A DNA stretch of 42,683 nt, taken from NCBI GenBank assembly GCA_903845115.1, contig CAIMWE010000162.1:1-42683 (forward strand). Direction: 5' to 3'. The notes beneath the pieces were generated by a model. It searched no databases. It saw only the letters and a program-made list of their open reading frames with translations, and had not been told where the DNA came from. Origin of the DNA: an uncultured Acidobacteriota bacterium (GTDB lineage: Bacteria > Acidobacteriota > Thermoanaerobaculia > UBA5066). The translations under genes and the position numbers were made by a program. Every line of letters starts with the position of its first letter. Position 1 is the stretch's first letter. This document shows, one piece after another, positions 7,661-19,309 of this stretch.

Positions 7661-8458
7661 TCACCGGGACGCCAGCATGAGAATCGCCTCCAGGACGCCG
7701 CCCGCGACGGCCCGGGACTTGTCGGAGACGGAAAAGCAGTGCTCCCGGACGCCGCGGGGGTCCACGTCGGCCACTTTGAGACCCGGCTGAACCTCGAAAC
7801 CGGGACGGATGAGGCCCCGGACGACGCCGCCGATGCCGGACCGGACCGTCACGCCCTGGATGGAGAGAACGGGATCTCCCGCCTGGACCTCGTCGCCGAT
7901 GGCACGGAGCGCCTCCACCGTTCCTGCCGCCGGGGCCCGGAGCACCCGCTGCCGGTCGTGTCCCGCGATGCGGCCTGGCACGCTGGTGTTGGCCTCGGCG
8001 CAGCCCTGCAGGATCACCCGGCCCAGGTCGTGGCCGCGGTTCGTCTCCACCACCGCGTGGGCGTCCCGACCCGCCTCGAAGCCGGGGCCCAGGGCCACCA
8101 CCACGGGGGCCATGTCGAGACGGGTGCCAGCTCTGCTCTTGGCGACGATGGCATCCACCAGGGCCACGGGGGCGAGCCGCTCCAGGCTCCGGCACTCCGG
8201 ATCCTCGAGGAGGGGTACCGGGTCCCCGGGGGACCACGCTTCCGGCACTCGGAGGCAGCGCTCCGCCCGGACTCCCTCCACGCAGGCGACGCCGTCGTAC
8301 ATCGCCTCGGAGAGGCAGACCGTCCGCCGGATCGCGCTGGGCCGGGCCACCTCCAGGGCCACCACCCGGAACCCGGACCGGACGAGGCGGACGATGCAAC
8401 CCGTGGCGAGATCCCCGGCGCCCCTCACCACCACGAGGCTCCCCCCGATCAGGCTCAC
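7661..8458 (-). CDS. yqeB: YqeB/EF2563-type selenium-dependent Mo hydroxylase maturation protein
   Basis: A 265-residue protein of the family found with selenium-dependent molybdenum hydroxylases (YqeB/EF2563 type). It shows V-V-V-R-G-A-G-D-L-A-T-G as a Rossmann-like start, then A-I-R-R-T-V-C-L-S-E-A-M, and G-P-G-F-E-A-G-R-D, V-V-E-T-N-R-G-H-D-L-G-R and A-P-A-A-G-T-V farther on. These short runs are diagnostic of the family. Its biochemical role is unsettled; members are thought to help insert or handle the labile selenium of the Mo site. GTG start at 8458 overlaps the yqeC stop by four bases (GTGA), so the two are probably translationally coupled. It is the last gene of the purine cluster. 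Confidence 0.88.
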   Translation of the reverse strand: MSLIGGSLVVVRGAGDLATGCIVRLVRSGFRVVALEVARPSAIRRTVCLSEAMYDGVACVEGVRAERCLRVPEAWSPGDPVPLLEDPECRSLERLAPVALVDAIVAKSRAGTRLDMAPVVVALGPGFEAGRDAHAVVETNRGHDLGRVILQGCAEANTSVPGRIAGHDRQRVLRAPAAGTVEALRAIGDEVQAGDPVLSIQGVTVRSGIGGVVRGLIRPGFEVQPGLKVADVDPRGVREHCFSVSDKSRAVAGGVLEAILMLASR

Positions 8459-9219
8459 GGCGCCTCCTCCAGGCTCCCCACCAGGACCAGCTCCGCCGGA
8501 AGCTGATCGAGCTGTCCCTGCGAGGGAAGGACGGGGGCGAGGTCGCTCTTGTTGAGGAAAACGGCCCGGGGGGACCGGGCCCCCTTGAAGAGCCCGTCGG
8601 GATGCCGGACCAGGGCCGCCAGGTGCTCCCACGCGACGGGGGCGCCGGGAGCGCACCCCGTGACGGCGGAGAAGCGCTCGGGCCGGTGGACCGTCCGGCC
8701 GTCCATCGGCCGGTCGAGACAGTCGAGGCCGATCACGCCCACCACGAGATCGGTGCCGGGGGGGATCACCGGCTCGTACGATTCCGGGGCCTTCACCGGA
8801 AGCCGTTTCGACCCGTCCGCTTCCACGAGGACGAAGTCCCACGCCGTCTTCAGCCCGGGGATCCAGGAGGGGTCGATCCCCTTCACCTTTCCGGGAGCGT
8901 CGGCCTCCCGGGAGACGAGCAGCGTGACTCCCGGACCGGACCCCGGTTCCGGCGCCGGTACGGCTGCCGGCCCGGGGCCGGGCGCGCATGGGGACTCCAT
9001 CTCGGGGCGCCAGAGGATTGCCGCGGTAGGCCCGGCCGTCGCGCGCGGGTCCGCCAGGTGGGTGGTGGTGGTGACGAGGACCGACCAGCCCCGCTCGACC
9101 AGCTCCCGTGCGAGGTGGAACAGAGCGCTGGTCTTTCCTCCCGCGCCGACGAAGACGATGACGCCCCGATCCCCCCGGGATCCGGGAAGCATGGGGATCA
9201 GGGCCTCCGCGAGGTTCAT
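8455..9219 (-). CDS. yqeC: YqeC-type putative selenium-dependent hydroxylase accessory protein
   Basis: A 254-residue P-loop protein. The N-terminus carries V-F-V-G-A-G-G-K-T-S (residues about 22-31), a Walker A variant. T-T-T-T-H follows the next strand, and V-L-V-E-A-D-G-S-K-R-L-P-x-K-A-P matches the YqeC family signature. V-F-L-N-K-S-D resembles a nucleotide-specificity motif. The family is known only by association with selenium-dependent molybdenum hydroxylases, where it accompanies YqeB and MocA. A proline/glycine-rich insert near residues 80-95 is less conserved. It overlaps xdhC by four bases (ATGA) and yqeB likewise, forming a coupled maturation block. Confidence 0.87.
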   Translation of the reverse strand: MNLAEALIPMLPGSRGDRGVIVFVGAGGKTSALFHLARELVERGWSVLVTTTTHLADPRATAGPTAAILWRPEMESPCAPGPGPAAVPAPEPGSGPGVTLLVSREADAPGKVKGIDPSWIPGLKTAWDFVLVEADGSKRLPVKAPESYEPVIPPGTDLVVGVIGLDCLDRPMDGRTVHRPERFSAVTGCAPGAPVAWEHLAALVRHPDGLFKGARSPRAVFLNKSDLAPVLPSQGQLDQLPAELVLVGSLEEAP

Positions 9220-10252
9220 GGGGCGCTTCGCCGGGCCCTCCGGGCCTGGTGAAGAGCGTCGAGGGAAGCGGCCCCCCGGCGCACCGCGATGAGCTCGCCC
9301 GTGATGGCCACCGCCAGCTCCTCGGGCGTCTCGGCGCCGAAATCCAGCCCGATCGGCGCGCAGAGGGCCTCCACCTTCGCGGGGTCGAACCCCTCCGAGA
9401 GGACCTGTTCGATCAGGAGGCGGACCTTCCGCCGGCTTCCGATGAAGCCCGCGTAGCGGTAGGTCTTCGTGAGCACGGCCCGGACGCATTCCAGGTCGCA
9501 GAGGTGGCCTCGCGTGACGATCACCACGTAGGTGGAAGGGTCGAAGGGAAAGGCGGCCAGGGTCTCCGTGAATGGCCCGCAACGGGTGGCCACCCCCGCC
9601 GGGAACCGTGCGGGCTCCAGGTACTCCGGCCGCTCGTCCGCCACGGTGACCAGGAATCCGAGGCCCGGGGCAAGCGCCGCCACGGCCCGGCCGACGTGCC
9701 CTCCGCCGAGGACGAGGAGCTTCTCCAGGGGCAGCTGGGGATCGAAGAAGAGCCCCTCCTCCTCGGCCAGGACGGCGCGCCCGCTCTCGAGGGCACGCCG
9801 GGCCCTGACGGGATCCAACCTTTCCAGCTTCCCGGCGACCACGCGGCCGCTCCCGTCCATCACGGCGGTCTCGCCCGTGGAAAGCCGCTTCACCAGGAGA
9901 GCCCGCTCCCCCCCGAGGAGGAGGTCGAGGACGGCCCTGTAGGGTGCCGCCGAGGTCAGGGGCTCCACCAGGAGCCGGACGGAGCCGCCGCAGACCATGT
10001 CCGGGCCCTCGGCCTCCGTCCCCTGCATCTCGATCTCGAGAGTTTCCGGCCGGCCGCCGCCGAGCTTCCCGCGGCACGCCGCCAGGGCGGCGGCTTCCCC
10101 GCGGCCGCCGCCGACCGAGCCCGCGACGAGTCCCTCGGGGCCGACGAGCATCCAGGACCCGGCGTGGCGAGGGGCCGATCCCTTCACCTGGAGGATCGTG
10201 CAGAGCGCCAGGTCGGTCCTCCCCGAGGCGATGGTCCGGACGATCTCCAGGC

Positions 10253-10256
<4 letters not shown>
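9216..10256 (-). CDS. xdhC: XdhC/CoxI-family molybdenum cofactor chaperone
   Basis: A 346-residue XdhC/CoxF-like protein. XdhC binds molybdenum cofactor, protects and helps sulfurate it, and hands it to the hydroxylase. The N-terminal XdhC_CoxI domain shows V-K-G-S-A-P-R-H-A-G and V-A-G-S-V-G-G-G, with a conserved D-M-V-C-G-G segment. The C-terminal Rossmann domain (from about residue 175) contains L-V-L-G-G-G-H-V-G-R-A-V-A and later Y-A-G-F-I-G-S-R-R-K. The start ATG at 10256 overlaps the stop of the dehydrogenase gene by four bases, so chaperone and client are coupled. Confidence 0.9.
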
Positions 10257-12820
<2,564 letters not shown>

Positions 12821-12875
12821 TTGCCACCTCCCGATGGGCCTTCGAGTTTACTTCCCGGGGAGCGCGCCTCCCGCC

Positions 12876-12894
12876 CGTCCGGAAGGGGCGGACG
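12876..12894 (-). other. Intercistronic hairpin between dpaL and xdhD
   Basis: CGTCCG and CGGACG form a perfect 6-bp stem with a 7-base loop inside the 101-base gap. No T-tract follows. It could stabilise or attenuate the polycistronic transcript. Confidence 0.35.
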
Positions 12895-12921
12895 AGAGGG
12901 CGCCGTGCGGGCCAGGACCGT

Positions 12922-14127
12922 TCAGTGAGCGAGCGTCAGGATCGTCCCGACCTCTTCCGGCGGCCTGCCGACGACCGCCCTGTAGTTGCCCCTGTCTGTC
13001 GCCCCCTCCGTGACCATCAGAAGGATAGTCTTGTCGGGACCGAGGAGACCGCTCTCCCTGAAGGCGGCCGTCGAGGCGTCGCCGTGGAGCGCGATCAGCG
13101 CGGCGAGCGCCGCCGCCCCTGTCTCCCCCGCCACGACTCCGGCGCCGGCCAGCTCCCGCATCCCCTGCCGGGCCCTCTCGTCGCCGACCGAGACCATCCA
13201 GTCGACCCCGGTGGAGACCCTCGGCCAGGCGACGGGGGACGGAAGACCGCAGTTCAGGCCGACCATGATGGAGCGGTGGGGCCCAGGGACGGCGGTCATC
13301 TCGCCGGCCTTCGCCGAGACCTGCACGCAGTTGGCGTCGGCCGGCTCGACGCCGACCAGGGATCCCTTCCAGTCCCGGCTCCGGTAGTAGCCGACCGCGG
13401 CCGACATGAACGCGCCCACCCCCATCGGGACGATGACGGCGTCCGGCTCGCCGACCCCGGCCGCCTTCAGCGCCTGCTCGACCTCCAGGAAGATCGTCGT
13501 GTACCCGTCGACGACCCGCCGCGGCGTCACGTCGTAGCCGGGCCAGGAGGTGTCGGAGATGACGAGGCACCGGTCGCTCGCCTCCTCGGCGGAGCGGGCC
13601 ACCGCCGCGTCGTAGTCGCCGTCCACCACGGTGACGGTCGCCCCCTCGTTCTGGATGGCGTGGATCCGGGCCGGGACGGTCCCGGCGGGGACGAAGATGT
13701 GGCACTGGAACCCGAGCAGGCGCGCCATGAAGGCGACGGCGCGCCCGTGGTTGCCGTCCGTCGCCGCGGCAAACGAGAACGGCCGGAGGTACGAGATGCG
13801 CCGGGCGAGGTCGTTGATGTTCGCCCACGGCTCCGGGTCGAAGCCGAGGTGCTCGCAGAGCGCCCGGTAGGAGGCCCACGACGCCCCGAGGATCTTGAAG
13901 CTCGGGAGGCCGAGCCGCTGGGTCTCGGCCTTCACCAGCACCCTGCCCACGCCGTACCGGCGGGCGAGGTCCGGGCAGTCGAAGAGGGTCGTCTCGCGGT
14001 AGGCCGGCATCCGGCGGTGGAACGTCCAGACGGCCGGGTCGGGAGCGGGCCAGCGGGTCTCGGGCCGGCAGAGGGGGTTACGGAGGAGCGTCGCCTCCGG
14101 GGCGGATACGGCGGCTGTTTCGTTCAT
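12922..14127 (-). CDS. dpaL: Diaminopropionate ammonia-lyase (YgeX type)
   Basis: A 401-residue fold-type II PLP enzyme, the normal length for 2,3-diaminopropionate ammonia-lyase, which turns diaminopropionate into pyruvate and two ammonia. Lys78 in L-P-S-F-K-I-L-G-A-S-W should bind PLP. A-A-T-D-G-N-H-G-R-A-V-A is the phosphate-region signature of this family, and V-I-V-P-M-G-V-G-A-F is the glycine-rich loop. In the purine cluster it would make the final carbon product, pyruvate. A related serine/threonine dehydratase is less likely given D-G-N-H-G-R. Start ATG at 14127; the upstream GGAGAC is a modest Shine-Dalgarno. Confidence 0.9.
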   Translation of the reverse strand: MNETAAVSAPEATLLRNPLCRPETRWPAPDPAVWTFHRRMPAYRETTLFDCPDLARRYGVGRVLVKAETQRLGLPSFKILGASWASYRALCEHLGFDPEPWANINDLARRISYLRPFSFAAATDGNHGRAVAFMARLLGFQCHIFVPAGTVPARIHAIQNEGATVTVVDGDYDAAVARSAEEASDRCLVISDTSWPGYDVTPRRVVDGYTTIFLEVEQALKAAGVGEPDAVIVPMGVGAFMSAAVGYYRSRDWKGSLVGVEPADANCVQVSAKAGEMTAVPGPHRSIMVGLNCGLPSPVAWPRVSTGVDWMVSVGDERARQGMRELAGAGVVAGETGAAALAALIALHGDASTAAFRESGLLGPDKTILLMVTEGATDRGNYRAVVGRPPEEVGTILTLAH

Positions 14128-14147
14128 TGTCGGTCTCCTAAAGTCGT

Positions 14148-14163
14148 CGCCGCCGAGGCGGCG
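14148..14163 (-). other. Intercistronic hairpin between arcC and dpaL
   Basis: CGCCGCC and GGCGGCG face each other with two bases between, giving a 6-bp stem with a 4-base loop in the 57-base gap. Confidence 0.3.
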
Positions 14164-14184
14164 GTCAGCGCGGCCCGGTTCGGT

Positions 14185-15129
14185 TCAAGGGACGACGTGG
14201 GTGCCGGTCTTGCCGGCCAGGGCGAGGCTGAGGTGCGCGGGGTCGGTGATGATCGCCTCGCGTCCCCCTCCCTCGATGAAGTCGATGACGGCCTGGATCT
14301 TGGGAAGCATGCTGCCAGGCTTGAAGTGGCCCTCTTTGACGTACTGCCTCGCCTCGGCGAGGGTCATCCGTTCGATGTCCGCCTGCTCCGGCGTCCCGAA
14401 GCGGAGGCAGACCTTCTCTACGGCCGTCGAGATGACGAGCAGCTCGGCTCCGAGCTGCCGCGCGAGGAGGCTCGACGCGAGGTCCTTGTCGATCACCGCG
14501 GAGGCGCCCTTCAGCATCCCCTCGGCGTCCTCGACCACCGCGATCCCCCCCCCGCCCGCCGCGATGACGACGAACCCGGCGTCCAGGAGGCTCTTCACCG
14601 CATCGAGCTCCAGGATCGACATCGGCACCGGGGAGGCGACGACGCGCCGCCACCCCCGCCCGGCGTCCTCGACGACGTCCCACCCGTCGACCGCCCGGTG
14701 GTGATCCGCCAGCTCCTTCGGCATGAACGAGCCGACCGGCTTGTTGGGCTTGCGGAAGGCGACGTCGTCCTTGTCCACGACGCACTGCGTGACGACCGTG
14801 GCGGCCGCCTTGCCGATGCCGAGGCGCCGGAACTCGTTGTGGAGGGCGAGCTGGATGTGGTACCCGATCGCCCCCTGAGTGTCCGCCACGCAGGAATCGA
14901 GCGGGACCATGTGGAGCTCCTTCGACGCGAGCTCGGACCGGCGCAGGATGAAGCCGACCTGGGGGCCGTTCCCGTGCGTGATCACGAGGCGCAGGTCCGG
15001 GTCCTTGAAGAGGGGCGCCACGTGCCGGCAGGTCTCGGCGCACGCCTGGTACTGGTCCGGGACCTTCTGGTGCTCCTTGTCGGTGATGAGCGAGTTGCCT
15101 CCGATGGCGATGACGGCCGTCCTGGTCAC
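14185..15129 (-). CDS. arcC: Carbamate kinase (ArcC/YqeA type)
   Basis: A 314-residue amino-acid-kinase-fold enzyme that makes ATP from carbamoyl phosphate and ADP. Family motifs are A-I-G-G-N-S-L near the N-terminus, T-H-G-N-G-P-Q-V-G at about residue 50, A-A-G-G-G-G-I-A-V-V in the middle and V-I-D-K-D-L-A-S-S-L-L-A. P-G-S-M-L-P-K-I near the C-terminus is also typical. Placed between ssnA and dpaL in the cluster, it should recover energy from the carbamoyl phosphate released by YgeW. Start ATG at 15129 is preceded by AAAGGAGG. Confidence 0.95.
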   Translation of the reverse strand: MTRTAVIAIGGNSLITDKEHQKVPDQYQACAETCRHVAPLFKDPDLRLVITHGNGPQVGFILRRSELASKELHMVPLDSCVADTQGAIGYHIQLALHNEFRRLGIGKAAATVVTQCVVDKDDVAFRKPNKPVGSFMPKELADHHRAVDGWDVVEDAGRGWRRVVASPVPMSILELDAVKSLLDAGFVVIAAGGGGIAVVEDAEGMLKGASAVIDKDLASSLLARQLGAELLVISTAVEKVCLRFGTPEQADIERMTLAEARQYVKEGHFKPGSMLPKIQAVIDFIEGGGREAIITDPAHLSLALAGKTGTHVVP

Positions 15130-15146
15130 GGGAGCCTCCTTTCGTC

Positions 15147-15167
15147 GGCGCGGCCGTTTGCCGCGCC
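15147..15167 (-). other. Strong intercistronic hairpin between ssnA and arcC
   Basis: GGCGCGGC and GCCGCGCC form a perfect 8-bp GC stem with a 5-base loop, just upstream of the arcC ribosome binding site. It could protect the downstream mRNA or limit read-through. Confidence 0.45.
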
Positions 15168-15214
15168 CTGTTCGTGTCGCTGGGAGCCCGGGCGGTGGCG
15201 GAGAGCGGCCTTCA

Positions 15215-16540
15215 TCAGAAGCGCTCCCAGAGGGCCGCGGCGAGCCGCCGGCTCTCCGCGGCGAGGGCCGCCTCGTCGATTCCGGTCGTCAGCGCCTTTC
15301 CCTCCATGAGGATCCGGCCGCCGCAGATCGTCGTGTCGACGGCCGCCTGGGAGATCCCGAAGACGAGGTGGCCGAGGACCGTTTCGTCGTTCAGCGGGGT
15401 CGGCGCGTGGTAGTCGACCAGGATGACGTCCGCCGCCGCCCCTTCCTGAAGGGTCCCGATCGGGAAGCCCCACAGCCCCGTCGCGATCTCCGGGTTGCGG
15501 ACGACGAGAGCCCCGGTCAGCTCCATGAAGCCGCAGCTCGGGTTGTCCTGGCGCAGGTGCTGGGCCCAGAGGCCGACCCGGAGCTCCTCGAGCATGGCGA
15601 CCGTCATCGCGTCGGTGCCGAGGCCGACCGGGATCCCCCGCCGCACGAGGCCGACGACGTCGGCGATGCCGACGGAGTTGTTGAGGTTCGACTGCGGGTT
15701 GTGGACGACCCAGGCCCCGCTCCGAGCCAGGATCTCGGCGTCGGCGGCGTCCGCGTGCACCGCGTGGGCGGCGATGCTCCCCGGCCCGAGGAGGCCGTGC
15801 GCCGCGAGCCTCGCCACCGGGCTGAGCCCGAAGCGGCTCCGGTTCGCGGCGACGTCGGCGGCGGCCTCCGCGACGTGGACGTGAAAACCGACCCCCAGGT
15901 CGCCCCCCATCCGCGAGGCGCGGTCGAGCGTCTCGTCGGAGAGCGTGAAGGCCGCGTGCAGCCCGAAGAGGGCCCGCAGCTGCGGGTCGCGCGCGGCGGC
16001 CGCGGAGCGGGCGAAGTCCGCATTCTCCTCGAGGCCCTCCGTCGTCACCGCCTGGCCGTCGCGGTCGGAGACCTCGTAGCAGAGGCAGGAGCGGAGTCCC
16101 GACTCCTTCACGGCCAGGGCGATCCGTCCGAGCGAGCCCCGCACGGCGCCGGGACTGGCGTGGTGGTCGACGAGGGTCGTGGTCCCCTTCCGGATGGCCT
16201 CCACCAGGATGACCCGCGCGCTCATCTCGACGTCGTCGAGCGAGAGCTTCCGGTCCAGGCGCCACCAGAGGTTCTCCAGGATCTCCTGGAAATTGGCGCT
16301 CGGAGCGGCCTTGCCGAGGCCGCGCACGAGCGTCGAGTAGAAGTGCATGTGGGCGTTCACGAGGCCGGGGAGGACGAGCTTCCCCCTGGCCGAGAGGACG
16401 CGGTCGAACGGGCCCTCGATCTCGGCCGCGGGCGCGATCCGCGCGATGCGGTCCCCCTCGAGGAGGAGTGCCTGCCCCTCGAGGACCCTGCAGGGGCTCC
16501 CGAAGGTGACGATCGTGCCGTCCTGGATCAGGAGCCGCAT
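15215..16540 (-). CDS. ssnA: SsnA-type amidohydrolase
   Basis: A 441-residue amidohydrolase of the SsnA/chlorohydrolase-like group, the usual length of SsnA. Metal-binding motifs are V-N-A-H-M-H-F-Y-S-T-L-V-R-G (HxH), G-F-H-V-H-V-A-E, I-A-A-H-A-V-H-A-D and G-L-G-T-D-A near the end. SsnA accompanies YgfK and YgeW in anaerobic purine clusters and is thought to hydrolyse a ring-reduced purine intermediate; I state this from memory. It lies between a PLP enzyme and carbamate kinase, all minus strand. Start ATG at 16540 has AAGGAGGT upstream. Confidence 0.9.
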   Translation of the reverse strand: MRLLIQDGTIVTFGSPCRVLEGQALLLEGDRIARIAPAAEIEGPFDRVLSARGKLVLPGLVNAHMHFYSTLVRGLGKAAPSANFQEILENLWWRLDRKLSLDDVEMSARVILVEAIRKGTTTLVDHHASPGAVRGSLGRIALAVKESGLRSCLCYEVSDRDGQAVTTEGLEENADFARSAAAARDPQLRALFGLHAAFTLSDETLDRASRMGGDLGVGFHVHVAEAAADVAANRSRFGLSPVARLAAHGLLGPGSIAAHAVHADAADAEILARSGAWVVHNPQSNLNNSVGIADVVGLVRRGIPVGLGTDAMTVAMLEELRVGLWAQHLRQDNPSCGFMELTGALVVRNPEIATGLWGFPIGTLQEGAAADVILVDYHAPTPLNDETVLGHLVFGISQAAVDTTICGGRILMEGKALTTGIDEAALAAESRRLAAALWERF

Positions 16541-16595
16541 CGGGACCTCCTTGCCGTTCTCCCGGCGCTCGCCGCGCAGGGGAAGCCGTGGCCCG

Positions 16596-18053
16596 TCATT
16601 TCAGACCGACCTCCTCGTTGAACTCCTCGATCAGCCTGTCGAAGACGACCGCCTCGTCCTCGAACAGCTCCCGCCAGTACTCCGGGTCCCACTGGGCGCA
16701 GATCTCCTCGTAGGTCTTTCCCTGTTGCTCGACCCACGTGTAGTACTTCAGGTTGTGGATCGCCTTCCGGTCCACGTAGGAGAGCTCCTTGAAGTTGTCC
16801 ACCGACTGCCGCTCGAGGCTCCCGGTGAAGGTGCGGGCCGCGTCCATCGCCGTGAACGCCCCCCGCTCCGCCGTCAGCTCCTCGAGGCGCGAGGTGTACA
16901 TCTCCTCGCTGTCGGTGAAGACGGTGAAGACGACGTCGTTCTCGTCCAGGTCCCAGTACTTGGCGGCCTTGATCGCGGCGAGCGTGTTGCAGATGCTGCT
17001 GATCCCGAGGAGGCCGAGCCGCGAGACGGTCGCCGCGGAAACACCCGAAGCCACCAGGAACTCCTTTCCTAGGGGCTCGTTGAAGAGCCTCAGGAGGCGC
17101 ATGCAGTCCTCGTCGTCCACGGCGGCGACGGCATCCGTGTTGCGGACGTTGTGGACCCACGGGACGTGCTTGTCGCCTATCCCCTCGATCCGGTGGTCCC
17201 CGAAGCCGTTCCGGAGGAGCGTCGGGCACTGGAGCGCCTCGGTGGCCACGACCTTCGCGCCGGCGAACTTCGTCTTCAGGTAGTCGCCCGCCGCGATCGT
17301 CCCCGCGCTACCGGTGGCGCTGACCCAGCCCGCGAGGCGTGACCTGGTCCCCCGGATCGCCCGGAAGACCTCCTCCACGGCGGGGCCGGTCACGTTGTAG
17401 TGCCAGATCGGGTTCCCGAACTCCTCGAACTGGTTGAAGATCACGTGGACCGGGTCCTTCTTCAGCTCCCAGCACTTGTCGTAGATCTCCTTGACGTTGC
17501 TCTCGCAGCCCGGGGTGGCGATCACCTCCGAGCCGATCTCCGCCAGCCAGGTGAACCGCTCCTTCGACATGTTCTCCGGCAGGATCGCCACCGAGGTGCA
17601 GCCGAGGACCGCCGAGTCGAATGCCCCTCCCCGGCAGTAGTTGCCGGTCGAAGGCCAGACCGCCTTGTGCTTCTCCGGGTCGAACTCTCCGCTGACCAGG
17701 CGCGGGACGAGGCAGGCGAACGCGGCCCCGACCTTGTGGGCCCCCGTCGGGAAGTACTTGCCGACGAGGCCGACGACGCGGGCCTTCACCCCGGTGATCT
17801 CGCGCGGGATCTCGAGGAAGTTAGGGCCGCCGAAGAGCCCCGTCGCCGGGTCGTTCTTCCAGGTGATCCGGAAGAGGTTGGCCGGGTTGACGTCCCAGAG
17901 CCCCACCCCCTTCAGCCGGGCGACGGCTGAAGGGGGAAGGAGGCCCGGGTCCCGCATCTGCCGGAACGTCGGGATCACGACGCCCCTGTCCCGGCAGCGC
18001 TTCGCCGTCCTCTGGCGGACCTCCCGGTTGACGGACTTGACGATTCGCGACAT
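16596..18053 (-). CDS. PLP-dependent fold-type II enzyme, cysteine-synthase-like
   Basis: A 485-residue PLP enzyme, longer than cysteine synthase (about 310). Lys107 in T-G-A-H-K-V-G-A-A-F is the likely Schiff-base lysine. S-T-G-N-Y-C-R-G-G-A-F-D is the substrate/carboxylate loop and S-A-T-G-S-A-G-T-I the phosphate loop. N- and C-terminal extensions frame the catalytic domains; the C-terminal 120 residues are rich in acidic and aromatic residues. I recall PLP lyase genes of this size beside ygeW and ssnA in Clostridia purine clusters, without a firm assigned reaction. It probably performs a beta-elimination or replacement on a diaminopropionate- or ureido-type intermediate. It is only ten bases downstream of ygeW. 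Confidence 0.82.
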   Translation of the reverse strand: MSRIVKSVNREVRQRTAKRCRDRGVVIPTFRQMRDPGLLPPSAVARLKGVGLWDVNPANLFRITWKNDPATGLFGGPNFLEIPREITGVKARVVGLVGKYFPTGAHKVGAAFACLVPRLVSGEFDPEKHKAVWPSTGNYCRGGAFDSAVLGCTSVAILPENMSKERFTWLAEIGSEVIATPGCESNVKEIYDKCWELKKDPVHVIFNQFEEFGNPIWHYNVTGPAVEEVFRAIRGTRSRLAGWVSATGSAGTIAAGDYLKTKFAGAKVVATEALQCPTLLRNGFGDHRIEGIGDKHVPWVHNVRNTDAVAAVDDEDCMRLLRLFNEPLGKEFLVASGVSAATVSRLGLLGISSICNTLAAIKAAKYWDLDENDVVFTVFTDSEEMYTSRLEELTAERGAFTAMDAARTFTGSLERQSVDNFKELSYVDRKAIHNLKYYTWVEQQGKTYEEICAQWDPEYWRELFEDEAVVFDRLIEEFNEEVGLK

Positions 18054-18063
18054 CGCGCGATCC

Positions 18064-19257
18064 CTACAGGCTCAGGCTCCGTGCGCGCTCGACGATCGCC
18101 GCCAGCTTCGCTTTCGGGTCCTGGATCCGCTCGAGGAACATCAGGGCGCTGATGATGAACGGCTTGTACGCCGCTTCCTGGTACGTCGCGATGCGGTACT
18201 GCTCGAACACCTCGGCGCTCACCTCGCCCGCCTTGCAGCTGACGTCGGTGATGTCGGCCGGCAGGCAGTGCATGTAGAGGGCCTTTCCGCCCTTCGTGAG
18301 GTTCATCTTCTTCCGGTCGCACTCCCAGCTCGTGAACTTCGCGTTGTTGGCCAGGCACTCCTTCTCGAGCGCCTTGAGGCCGTCCTTGTCGGAGACCTTC
18401 AGGAGGTCGGTGCGGCGCTGCATCACCTGGTACGGGGCCCACGACTTCGGGTAGACCACGTCGGCGTCCTTGAACGCCGCTTCCATGCTCGTCACGGCCT
18501 CGAACGAGCCGCCCGTCTCCTTCGCGTTCTTCTTCGCGACGTCGATCACGTCGGGGATGAGGCCGTACCCCTCGGGATGCGCGAGGCTCACGTTCATCCC
18601 GAAGCGGGTCATCAGGCCGATGATCCCCTGCGGGACGGAGAGCGGCTTGCCGTAGCTGGGGCTGTAGGCCCAGGTCATCGCGATCTTCTTCCCCTTCAGG
18701 GCCTCCAGGCTCCCGAAGTGGGTCTTCAGCCAGGCCAGGTCGGCCAGCGACTGGGTCGGGTGGTCGATGTCGCACTGGAGGTTGACGATGCTGGGGCGGC
18801 GGTGGAGGACCCCTTGCCTGGCGCCGTCGGTGAGGGCATCCCCGACCTCGCGCATGTAGCTGTTCCCCTCGCCGAGGAACATGTCGTCGCGGATGCCGAT
18901 CACCTCGGTCAGGAAGCTGATCATGTTGGCGGTCTCGCGAACCGTCTCCCCGTGCGCCACCTGGCTCTTCTGTTCGTCCAGGTCGGCGAGGGAGAGACCG
19001 AGCGCGCTGGCGGCCGAGGCGAAGGAGAAGCGGGTCCGGGTGGAGTTGTCGCGGAAGATGGAGATCGCGAGCCCCGTGTCGAACGCGCGGTAGGAATAGC
19101 CCTCCTGGTGGAGGCGCTTGAAGGTCTCGGCCAGGGTCACGATCGCGTCGATCTGCTCGGCCGGGTGCTCCCAGGTCAGGAGGAAGTCCTTCTGGAAGAG
19201 GTTGCTCTCGAGGCCCTGGAAGGCGGCGAGCTGTTCGCGGATGGCGTTGGACGGCAT
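18064..19257 (-). CDS. ygeW: YgeW knotted carbamoyltransferase
   Basis: A 397-residue carbamoyltransferase, one residue from the size I recall for E. coli YgeW. The carbamoyl-phosphate loop reads R-D-N-S-T-R-T-R-F-S-F. H-C-L-P-A-D-I is the ornithine/aspartate-transcarbamoylase-type catalytic motif and T-W-E-H-P-A-E-Q is a YgeW-type N-terminal feature. YgeW-type proteins are knotted like acetylornithine transcarbamoylase. In purine catabolism the enzyme is thought to run in the phosphorolytic direction, yielding carbamoyl phosphate from a ureido intermediate. That would feed the carbamate kinase encoded three genes downstream. Start ATG at 19257, with AGGAGAA upstream. Confidence 0.93.
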   Translation of the reverse strand: MPSNAIREQLAAFQGLESNLFQKDFLLTWEHPAEQIDAIVTLAETFKRLHQEGYSYRAFDTGLAISIFRDNSTRTRFSFASAASALGLSLADLDEQKSQVAHGETVRETANMISFLTEVIGIRDDMFLGEGNSYMREVGDALTDGARQGVLHRRPSIVNLQCDIDHPTQSLADLAWLKTHFGSLEALKGKKIAMTWAYSPSYGKPLSVPQGIIGLMTRFGMNVSLAHPEGYGLIPDVIDVAKKNAKETGGSFEAVTSMEAAFKDADVVYPKSWAPYQVMQRRTDLLKVSDKDGLKALEKECLANNAKFTSWECDRKKMNLTKGGKALYMHCLPADITDVSCKAGEVSAEVFEQYRIATYQEAAYKPFIISALMFLERIQDPKAKLAAIVERARSLSL

Positions 19258-19309
19258 GGTGTTCTCCTTCTTCTTCTCGTGTTGACCTAGCGGTGAAGAT
19301 TGACTGCGT